DNA from: Symsagittifera roscoffensis
Lineage: Eukaryota > Xenacoelomorpha > Acoela > Convolutidae
Assembly (NCBI RefSeq): GCF_963678635.1
Contig: NC_087064.1
Span: 6,672,411 to 6,736,410, forward strand
Length of the DNA stretch: 64,000 nt
Direction: 5' to 3'
Shown: positions 9,942 to 17,775 of the stretch, piece by piece
Layout: each line of letters begins with the position of its first letter
How positions within the stretch are numbered: position 1 is the stretch's first letter
Position numbers and translations under genes: made by a program
The notes under the pieces: generated by a model
The model's database searches: none
Told to the model about the DNA's origin: nothing
Seen by the model: the letters and a program-made list of their open reading frames with translations, nothing else

Positions 9942-11126
9942 TCATCTCGCACTCTTCGCCTTGGAGGTACTGCATCCTGAAGTACTAGATACGGCAAACT
10001 GTCTCAACAGTTCCTCTTCATCATCGGAGCTAATCACAATATCCTCCCAAGCCTTCAGCTGCTCGTAGGATCGCATCCATTCTCTTTGCTCTTGCAACCT
10101 CTTTGCTTGGTTGGGTAGTGCCTTCACCCTAGATTCCCGGTTCAAACAAAAGGAGTTGTGCAGGCTCAAGCTCACGTTCTTCGCCAGGTCCTCCTCTAGT
10201 ATCGATTCCCTCGCCTTGGTATTGTCTCTGGACATTTTACCCACTCTCTTCCATCCTGTCGTGATTGCATTACGATGGGTTAACAGGGGTCTCTTGAAAG
10301 CTTCCGGCCCAATCTCGGCCTGGAACTGTCGATACTCCTTTTGATGTTTTCTCATGTGATCTTTCGTTGTCATGTACAACCAGGACGTCAGCGTCGCCCG
10401 AAACCATGGGAAGTACCTCAAACGGCTCCAGACATGTCTGACTTCCGTTGGTATGGCGAATACCTTGCACGCAGTCTCAAACAACTCGAGTCTCCTACTG
10501 TAGTCTATCGCGTATATTGACTCTGCCGTTGGCGTCCCCGCTTCCCGATACTTCGTTATATTCTCTTCTATCCATCTCAGAGCCAAGATCGTACTCACTA
10601 CCAAGATCGTCACCTTCTGTCGGTGATCCGGTAGTCCGATCGACCGGATTTCTTCCATATCCCACACCAGGCAAAGGTTCTTGTGATCTGGATACCACAC
10701 CGTTTGCGCTAAACAGTGGCATGGGCATTCTCCATGGGTGATTTCAATGCTCCTGAGGTTACGCTCCCCCGAGGCTTCCAAGAGAGGCTCAAGCTCCATC
10801 ATTTTCTCATGCATCGTGTCGTTATCTTCCAGGTTTGGAGCACTTCCCACAGGTTTTCCGATCACGTTTTGTCTCTCGTGATCGCTTGTGTTCTCTCTCT
10901 CCAACTTCAAAAGTTCTTCTCCCCAGATTTCACTCAAGTCATCTCTCAATTCCTTTGGTACTGTCCCCCTGATTTTTCTCAACAACTTGTGCGAGTGATG
11001 CGATATCCGAGCCAACCTCACGCACTTGGGCACTGAGAAGGCCTTGTCCACCAGTACTCTCTGGCTGGATGCTTCCACCATCACCATGTGCAGTGGGTAG
11101 TGACTTCCGCACAAGTTGGCCATCAT
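9942..11126 (-). CDS. Terminal ORF of element 2, the C-terminal domain shared with element 1 (394 aa)
   Basis: Starts at two adjacent ATG codons, three codons after a TAA in the same frame, and runs 394 codons. It aligns along its whole length with residues 1246-1630 of the element-1 accessory ORF, at about 45% identity by eye. Shared marks are SVPKCVRLAR, PLLEASG, H-x-E-x-P-C-H-C, a hydrophobic segment after GLPD, and an HRNA(I/V)TT motif. Because element 1 carries this as the end of a 1630-aa protein, the start here is probably an accident of a deletion and this is a fragment now in a different frame from pol. The tail ends in an acidic stretch (IVISSDDEEE) that resembles a SUMO-interacting motif and is absent from element 1. 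Function unknown. Confidence 0.7.
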   Translation of the reverse strand: MMANLCGSHYPLHMVMVEASSQRVLVDKAFSVPKCVRLARISHHSHKLLRKIRGTVPKELRDDLSEIWGEELLKLERENTSDHERQNVIGKPVGSAPNLEDNDTMHEKMMELEPLLEASGERNLRSIEITHGECPCHCLAQTVWYPDHKNLCLVWDMEEIRSIGLPDHRQKVTILVVSTILALRWIEENITKYREAGTPTAESIYAIDYSRRLELFETACKVFAIPTEVRHVWSRLRYFPWFRATLTSWLYMTTKDHMRKHQKEYRQFQAEIGPEAFKRPLLTHRNAITTGWKRVGKMSRDNTKARESILEEDLAKNVSLSLHNSFCLNRESRVKALPNQAKRLQEQREWMRSYEQLKAWEDIVISSDDEEELLRQFAVSSTSGCSTSKAKSAR

Positions 11127-14100
11127 TGACCCTCGTTACTAGGAAGCACAGATATTTGCCCGGGACTTGTGCCACTGACGGTGGAAGCGCTGCCATCCCT
11201 CCCAGTCCTGGTCTCTGTCTGAACAGAAACTCTACATTCTGGTACTCTCTTTTGAAGTCAGCTTCCAATCTTGATTTGAAACTCATGTCCGCCGTGATGC
11301 AGATCGCGCTGGTCCTGTTTGACAGGATGAAGTCGCTATCTGTTATCATGATGTTCTCCGAGTATTCATTGGGTATTTCGAATTTCGTTTTGAAATTCCG
11401 ACCTATAGTAGGCTCTGGCTCTTCTTCCTCCAGTTCCAATTCGCTCGTTTCTCTCACTTCCTTGAGCTTCTTTATCATCAAATTTTCGGTGTGGGTAAGT
11501 CCTACCCCCACTCCCCGGACAAAAATATTTATCAACGTCCCCGTCGATGTTGTCGGGTCTGAATTGTCCTGAGGAATGTCCAGTGGCCTGTCTGTTGCCG
11601 TCCATCCGAAAAGAGGGTCCTTTGTCTTCATGTAATTTGCTGCTGATACATCGACTTGCTGAATGCTTTGTCCTTCGCGGCTCTCGTCTTTGACATCACG
11701 CATCCACTCTAGAATCCTCAAGTTCGTGTTCTCCCTCCTCTCTATCTCACTCTGTTCGAGATCCGTTTCTACTTCTGGCGTCGAGTAATCATCCTGCAGA
11801 TAATGACCACCATCGTCAATGACCTGCCATTCCTCTCCAGCTTCCAGTTCGCCTGCCTTCAGTAATTCCTCGCCCAATTTGTCTGGCTGTATCTTATCGA
11901 TCAAGAAGTCGTCCCCGTACCTGTTGTACCTCATGCCTGTGCGTTTGCGATTGCCAGTCCTGGTTTCCGGTGGTGTTGTTCGATCCGGTTCCATCCATTT
12001 CGGCACCTCATCTTGCTCCGGGTCGTTCCAGTCTTCTTCTACAAATGATCCTGCATCAGACTCCACTCCTATCTTTTCATTGTCGTCCAAACTCAAGTTC
12101 TCATTACCATCATTTTTCTCTCTAGTGCCTTTCTCATTCACTTCACACGCTGGCTCTACCACCAGATACTCAAGACCCTCCATGTCCTTCGGTATGCACC
12201 AATCCTCTGGAGACGGGACGTGAGGCTTCAGATTTTCATAATGTGCCGCTCGCCCAGTACTCAAGCGATAGAACCGTCCTTGTTGATGAACCTCCGTTAT
12301 CTTGAATGGTCCCCTCCACTTCTTGAGTAGTTTCTTTGTTCCCTTGGGCGGTATGACATTTTGGAAGACCCACACGTATTGGCCCACTTCATATGGCTTT
12401 GCTCGTAATATTTTTTCGTCGTATTTCCTGCGTTGCCTCATTTGCGCTTGCGCCGTGTTCCTCCTGCATAGCTCGTTCAATTCCTGTTGTCTTTTGATCG
12501 CTTCTTTCACGTATGCCTGAGGCGACGTCTTTTTCCCTTCGTATTCCGGGTAAAAGAATGTCAGAGGCATTGCTCTCTCCCTGCCCGTCAACATCATGAA
12601 AGGACTGATGCCCGTGGTTGAGTGCTGTGTACTGTTGTAGGCTCCTACTACCTGTGGCAGGTATTTGTCCCAGTCCGTCATGTATCTTGAGCAGTACACC
12701 CTTAACATGATGACCAGTGTCCTGTTTTGTCTCTCTACCAACCCATTGGTCTGTGGATGATAGGTTGTCGAGTGTGCTTGAGCAATGTGCGATCTCTTCA
12801 TCAATTCTTTTGTCAAGTCCCCTACAAAAGCTTTGCCGTTGTCCGACTGGAAAGTCATTGGACAACCATACCGCGATATCCAATGCGTTATCAGATGATC
12901 ACATGTCTCCTCGGCCGAGGCTGTTTGGCACGGGACCGCTTCCGCCAACTTTGTGAAGTGATCTATTATAACCAGTATCTGGTTATATCCCGACTCCGTC
13001 ATGCAGATTTTTTGATGGTCTATCTGCACCACTTCATTGAACTCTGAGCTCTCAACGGACTTGAGGGGAAACTTCATCTTCCTTGGGTCTTTTACCTGGA
13101 GACATGCCAGGCAGGCATTCACCCATCTCTCGCAAGCTTTTCTCATTCCTGGCCAATCAAACCTGTGAAGTATCCTTTGTTGTACTTTGTCTATCCCCTG
13201 GTGGCCCATCTGGTCGTGCGATCTGAAAAGCACCTCCGTTTGATACAACTGTGGCAGTATGATGAGGTTGTGTTTGTGTAATATCTTCTCCTCATCTTTC
13301 CTCTTGCATGCTACCACCCCATCAGCTGTGTGGTAGAGTGAGTCTTTTTTCTCTTTGTAGAACTGGCTCAAGATCTTGTAGCTGTCTTCCTCGAGTTCCC
13401 CCTTCTCCTTGACCCCCGACTGGATCCATTTGGAGAGGTTACTTGTCATTTTGTCATTCTTTTGGGCTCTTATTAGGTCTGACAGCCTATATCTTGCCTT
13501 GACATGCTCCTTTAGCGCCATGATCTGTCCATTCATCTCACCAGGTTTGTGGATGTCATCACTCAGCTTCACGCATATCATCCTTTTCACGATTTTCATA
13601 TCATCTTCTGGCACCAGATTTGTTCTGACGTTTGAGTTGCATGATAGTTCTCTGTATGGCTTCCTTGAAACCGCAATTCTCTCAAGTTCCTCACCACCTC
13701 GTATCTCCTGTATCTCCAGATTGTACGTTCCTGATGATGGATCCGTCTGTAACTCCCTGTCGTGGTGCCTTGTCTTCTCTTCCGCCAGTATCATGCACAG
13801 ACTGTCCTGGTTTTCGCTGCTCTCATCCAAGTCTTCATCCCATCCTTCACGCTCCCCGGACAATTTTCCTTCTCCGGTTCCTTCTTCCGTGAACCTGGAA
13901 CAATCCCCGGACTCTTGACCTGGTCCCAGGTGCTCAGTATCTTCCTTGAACGTCACTTTCTTTTTCCTAACCCTGGTCTGCTCCAGAATGTCTTCGGGGA
14001 TTTTGTCAACTAGTGACCGCACGACATCTTTGCTGTCAGTGACGCTTCCTCTTGATGAGTCAGTATCGTTCACTGTCTCTTTTCTCCGAAGTATAGTGAA

Positions 14101-17100
14101 TTCTGATTTCTCTGTACCCTTCTCCTGGATCACGGGCTTATCATCTGATAGTTTCTCGAGCAACCTCATTAAGTCATCATCTATCTGTGCAGTTCCTGCT
14201 TCCACCTGGTTAAGATCATAGCCTTTTGCCTTGAGCGTCTCTTTCACGATCTTCGACTTGAGTATAATCTCAATCGGAATCCTCTTGCTCTTCCTCAAGA
14301 TGGTCTTCTCTGGAGGCTCTTTAGTCAATTCAGGATGATCTTCTATCGGTTTGCCTGACTTGTCCAGCCATCTCGTGAGTGGAAGACTGTCGTACGTTTC
14401 CTTGTCCATGAATGAGAAGCCATCTTTGATTTCAGGTCTGTCTGCTTCTCTTTGCTCTTGTCTCTCATAGAACTCCGTCTTCTTACTCAAGCTGTCGGCA
14501 TTCTGATGTTTATCTCGCGTTCTATGCTCAATTATCATGTTGTATCCGTCCAGGCGAACTATCCACCTCCCAATGTAACTTTGGTCCATTGAGTACGTTT
14601 TCAGCCAGCTCAGTGCTCTGTTGTCGACTCGCAACTTGAATGGTTCACTGCCCAAGTATGCCCTGTATTTCTCGACAAAGGTAACCACCGCGAACATCTC
14701 AGCTTTCGGTGCTCCGTACTTCATTTCCGTGTCACTCAGGACTTTGCTCCCGTACGCTATTGGTCTCAAGACTGTCTTCCCATTCCATTCTTGTTCTTGG
14801 TGGAGAATCCCAGAAATCGCGACTACCGACGCATCCGTGTCCAGCACGTACATCCCTTTCTCAGTCGGCATACCCAGTACTGGTGCCTCACATAGCTCTT
14901 TCTTTATCCTCTGGAATGACTCTTCTGCTGCGTTGTTCCACGTGAACTTCTTGCCCTTGTGTCTCATTAATTGTTGCATCGGGTATACCTTGTCTGCATA
15001 GCCTTTGATGAACTCTCTATAATAGTTAGCGAAACCCAGGAAGCTCATCAACTGGTGCTCTGTCTTCGGTGATTTCCAGGTCAGGACTGCTTCCACGGCG
15101 TCCGTATCAGGTCTGATGCCGTGCTTGTCTACCATCCTGCCCAAGTATTTTATTGAGTCCTTGAGTATCTCGCACTTTGATGGTTTACACTTTAGCCCCG
15201 ACCTCTTCATGCATGCAAACACTTCGTCTAGTCTCTCAATGTGGTCTTCCAGTGTTGGCGTCGCTATTACCACGTCATCCACGTAGCACATTACCAGGTT
15301 GCCATACTTCTTCGTTACGCCTATCAGCGCGTGTGCCATCAACCGCTGAAACGTGGCTGTGGCATTGCAAAGTCCAAACGGCATCCGTTTCCATTGAAAC
15401 AGACCCAACTCGCAGGCAAACCCTGTCTTGTCCCTGTCCTGCTTCCTTAGTGGTACTTGCCAAAAGGCTGAGCCTAAATCAAGAGTCGTAAAAAATTTTG
15501 CATCACCTAACTTCGAGAGGCTCTCATCAATCCTAGGTATGGGATAGGCATCCTTCACCGTGACGGAGTTCAGGTATCGAAAGTCACAACAAAACCTCAA
15601 CTGGTCGCCTTTCTTTTTGGCCATCACTACTCCACACGCCCACGGTGACTTGGATGGTTCTATCATGTCATACTCTAGTAACGTCTCGATCTCTTTTCTA
15701 CACGCGTCCGATTTGTGTGGGGTCATGCGCCTCGCCCCCTCCCTGTGTGGTACCGCGTTTTCCTCAAGTTCTATTTCATGCTCAACGAAATTGCAACACC
15801 CGATATCCGCCTTATGCCTCGAAAAAACATCCTCGTTCCGCTCTAGTACGTCCTTGATGGCTTCGAGCTGTTCATCTTTCAGTTTGCCCCTCAAATGTTC
15901 AATCTCCGGCAGAACCGGTTTTTCATTTTGCATTTCATCTAGTGTGGGTCGCTCTGGAAAGTTCGAACAGCTCGAAAGACCATCATCCGTTTCTGACTTA
16001 AGTGATTTAATAAGACCTGAAGAATCTTTTATTTTCTGCAATCGTCTCAAGATACAAATTTTGTCCCTGTGATTGGGACAATCAACAACTTCATTTTGTT
16101 TTGAGTTCTCAATTGTTTCATATCGAGTTTTAACCGGTAAAGCATATCCCAGTTTCCTCCCTCTCTGTATCGTGATCGGTATATCAAGGGTATTCAACAA
16201 GACACTGACGCAGAGGCCGCTCTTCGTTATCGAAAATGATCTTCCTAAAACAGCAGCACTTTGACTATTAGGATTCGGAACTATGCACACTTGCTTGTTG
16301 TCACTTAGTTCATTGTAATTTTTCATCCTCAAACTTACGATTGCCGCTTCATTAGCTTTTAGCCTCACCCTCCTACTCAAGAATACCGGTGCTTTGTTTT
16401 CATTTACCATTATTAAATTTACCGGTTTGATTGCGTACCTCCTATCCGGGTTCCGTATCCTGAACATTGCGTTATTTAAATCAATCGTTACGTCGAAATT
16501 CCTGATGAAGTCTCTGCCCAAAATGAATTGGTCAGATTCATCTAGGTTTTCTACCACGATAAAGCTCATCCACAGGTTACGTTCCCCCAAATTGAGGGCT
16601 ATTATCGGCGTCCTGCCCAGCACCCGTAGGGCCCCTTTGTTTGCAGCTGACAGCCGTATTCTCGAGTCTATCAAGTCACCTTTGTCAAAGCCCATCTTCT
16701 CCCAAGTTTCGATTGGTATAACGCTCAAGACTGCTCCCGTGTCAAGCAACCCACGCAACTGAGTCTTTTTGCCACTTATATCTAGCACGTGCCCTGTCAC
16801 ATCTGCCTCTGTTCCGATGTGCATTGCATCTTCTTCAAGCATGGCGCAGTGTCCAATCGATCTCACTTTCAACTCTTCTTTCCCTACGTAGATTTGCCCA
16901 ATTAGGTCTTCGTCACATGTTATCATCGTCTTGGTGTAGATGTTAATCCCATCTATATTTAGCATCACCTCTTGTGGACCATAAGCTTCAGTATACCTGT
17001 TATCAACACGTACCGACTTGCTGCCCCCTCTCGTGAGTAGTGCTCTCAGCGCTCTAGAAGTCGTTTGTGGGCTTATACGACTCAAGTAATCTGCGTACAC

Positions 17101-17760
17101 ATCAATATGCATTACTGTCTGGTCACTCGGTTCGCTCAAGTTTCTGGTTACCTCGTGGCCGCCCACTGTGATTATCGACATTATTCTAGCCCCGATTCTC
17201 GATATGCCGAATGGCTTTCCCGTAATCATTTTTACAGTGTTACAATTCCCGGTCTTTGTTGAGCCCGGTACAGCTTCTGGTGCTTGGTTCGATCCAGTTA
17301 ATGCTTCGTTAAAATTCTGTCTTTCTATCTCCAGCTTTAGTCGTTGCTCTATTTCTTTCGCAGCCAGGTCCTGTTTCACTTTGGCAATTGCTTCCGTCGC
17401 CGCTTTCTCATAATTTATCTCTAGAGAGTTCCCTGCCGCGGATTCTATGGCATCATTAACATGTGATACAGCTTTCACTGTCTTCGTCGGCAATTCCGTG
17501 CTTGGTGCTCCTAAGTTCCTCGATTCAAATTCGTTTTGCCTGTTCCGCTGATTCTGCACCGCCGCTAATGCCAACTTATGTTTAGGGTGACTCTGGTCCT
17601 TGACCGCTTCCCAGAACGAGGGACAATCCATTCGGAAGTGCCCCTCCTGGTTACAGAAGAAGCATCTTGCGCCTATCTTGATGATTAAGCCACTATAGTA
17701 CTCTTGTTCCTCCATCTGGCTCATGTCCTCCTCATCTGGTGCATATCCTAGACTCTTCAT
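10939..17760 (-). CDS. pol: Pol polyprotein of element 2: protease, RT, RNase H, integrase, partial macro domain
   Basis: 2273 codons. Domains by residue: a CCHC zinc knuckle at 33-46; aspartic protease with DTGA at 340-343; reverse transcriptase with YVDD at 826-829; RNase H with acidic residues near 974, 1021 and 1046 and ending at about 1095; a Glu/Lys/Ser-rich spacer of about 420 residues; integrase with an HHCC finger at about 1515-1553, catalytic D1581, D1640 and E1676, and a GPF module at 1817-1819. An acidic linker follows, then the first half of a macro domain (about 2139-2210). Residues 2211-2273 are an out-of-frame reading of the next ORF, so the natural protein probably continued differently. 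The frame is the same as gag, with one UAA between, so Pol is likely made by readthrough and then cut by the protease. No frameshifts or internal stops, so enzyme activity is plausible. Confidence 0.93.
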   Translation of the reverse strand: MKSLGYAPDEEDMSQMEEQEYYSGLIIKIGARCFFCNQEGHFRMDCPSFWEAVKDQSHPKHKLALAAVQNQRNRQNEFESRNLGAPSTELPTKTVKAVSHVNDAIESAAGNSLEINYEKAATEAIAKVKQDLAAKEIEQRLKLEIERQNFNEALTGSNQAPEAVPGSTKTGNCNTVKMITGKPFGISRIGARIMSIITVGGHEVTRNLSEPSDQTVMHIDVYADYLSRISPQTTSRALRALLTRGGSKSVRVDNRYTEAYGPQEVMLNIDGINIYTKTMITCDEDLIGQIYVGKEELKVRSIGHCAMLEEDAMHIGTEADVTGHVLDISGKKTQLRGLLDTGAVLSVIPIETWEKMGFDKGDLIDSRIRLSAANKGALRVLGRTPIIALNLGERNLWMSFIVVENLDESDQFILGRDFIRNFDVTIDLNNAMFRIRNPDRRYAIKPVNLIMVNENKAPVFLSRRVRLKANEAAIVSLRMKNYNELSDNKQVCIVPNPNSQSAAVLGRSFSITKSGLCVSVLLNTLDIPITIQRGRKLGYALPVKTRYETIENSKQNEVVDCPNHRDKICILRRLQKIKDSSGLIKSLKSETDDGLSSCSNFPERPTLDEMQNEKPVLPEIEHLRGKLKDEQLEAIKDVLERNEDVFSRHKADIGCCNFVEHEIELEENAVPHREGARRMTPHKSDACRKEIETLLEYDMIEPSKSPWACGVVMAKKKGDQLRFCCDFRYLNSVTVKDAYPIPRIDESLSKLGDAKFFTTLDLGSAFWQVPLRKQDRDKTGFACELGLFQWKRMPFGLCNATATFQRLMAHALIGVTKKYGNLVMCYVDDVVIATPTLEDHIERLDEVFACMKRSGLKCKPSKCEILKDSIKYLGRMVDKHGIRPDTDAVEAVLTWKSPKTEHQLMSFLGFANYYREFIKGYADKVYPMQQLMRHKGKKFTWNNAAEESFQRIKKELCEAPVLGMPTEKGMYVLDTDASVVAISGILHQEQEWNGKTVLRPIAYGSKVLSDTEMKYGAPKAEMFAVVTFVEKYRAYLGSEPFKLRVDNRALSWLKTYSMDQSYIGRWIVRLDGYNMIIEHRTRDKHQNADSLSKKTEFYERQEQREADRPEIKDGFSFMDKETYDSLPLTRWLDKSGKPIEDHPELTKEPPEKTILRKSKRIPIEIILKSKIVKETLKAKGYDLNQVEAGTAQIDDDLMRLLEKLSDDKPVIQEKGTEKSEFTILRRKETVNDTDSSRGSVTDSKDVVRSLVDKIPEDILEQTRVRKKKVTFKEDTEHLGPGQESGDCSRFTEEGTGEGKLSGEREGWDEDLDESSENQDSLCMILAEEKTRHHDRELQTDPSSGTYNLEIQEIRGGEELERIAVSRKPYRELSCNSNVRTNLVPEDDMKIVKRMICVKLSDDIHKPGEMNGQIMALKEHVKARYRLSDLIRAQKNDKMTSNLSKWIQSGVKEKGELEEDSYKILSQFYKEKKDSLYHTADGVVACKRKDEEKILHKHNLIILPQLYQTEVLFRSHDQMGHQGIDKVQQRILHRFDWPGMRKACERWVNACLACLQVKDPRKMKFPLKSVESSEFNEVVQIDHQKICMTESGYNQILVIIDHFTKLAEAVPCQTASAEETCDHLITHWISRYGCPMTFQSDNGKAFVGDLTKELMKRSHIAQAHSTTYHPQTNGLVERQNRTLVIMLRVYCSRYMTDWDKYLPQVVGAYNSTQHSTTGISPFMMLTGRERAMPLTFFYPEYEGKKTSPQAYVKEAIKRQQELNELCRRNTAQAQMRQRRKYDEKILRAKPYEVGQYVWVFQNVIPPKGTKKLLKKWRGPFKITEVHQQGRFYRLSTGRAAHYENLKPHVPSPEDWCIPKDMEGLEYLVVEPACEVNEKGTREKNDGNENLSLDDNEKIGVESDAGSFVEEDWNDPEQDEVPKWMEPDRTTPPETRTGNRKRTGMRYNRYGDDFLIDKIQPDKLGEELLKAGELEAGEEWQVIDDGGHYLQDDYSTPEVETDLEQSEIERRENTNLRILEWMRDVKDESREGQSIQQVDVSAANYMKTKDPLFGWTATDRPLDIPQDNSDPTTSTGTLINIFVRGVGVGLTHTENLMIKKLKEVRETSELELEEEEPEPTIGRNFKTKFEIPNEYSENIMITDSDFILSNRTSAICITADMSFKSRLEADFKREYQNVEFLFRQRPGLGGMAALPPSVAQVPGKYLCFLVTRVNDGQLVRKSLPTAHGDGGSIQPESTGGQGLLSAQVREVGSDIASLAQVVEKNQGDSTKGIER
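11131..11346 (-). other. Partial macro domain (OARD1/Poa1-like) at the end of Pol
   Basis: About 72 residues match the first half of OARD1-type macro domains: a (S/T)-A-I-C-I-(T/S)-A-D-M-S-F segment in place of the ADP-ribose-binding strand and loop, then an F-K-R-x-(F/Y) helix, a short GGMAAL strand and a YLCFLVTR strand. The canonical glycine loop is changed (SFKSR where GAG is usual), so binding is doubtful. The match stops where the frame meets the shared C-terminal ORF. I recognised the family from strand order and pattern, not by a search. Confidence 0.5.
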
Positions 17761-17772
17761 GCCTTGTTTGTA

Positions 17773-17775
17773 TTA
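17773..17775 (-). other. In-frame UAA between gag and pol, candidate readthrough stop
   Basis: Gag ends at TAA, and the same frame reaches the Pol ATG five codons later with no other stop. A zinc knuckle lies on each side. This is the arrangement of readthrough-type retroelements rather than the frameshift common in Ty3/gypsy. Confidence 0.65.

Noticed and set aside
10939-11130. Last 63 residues of Pol as a real protein tail
   Set aside because: They are the wrong-frame reading of the shared C-terminal domain.
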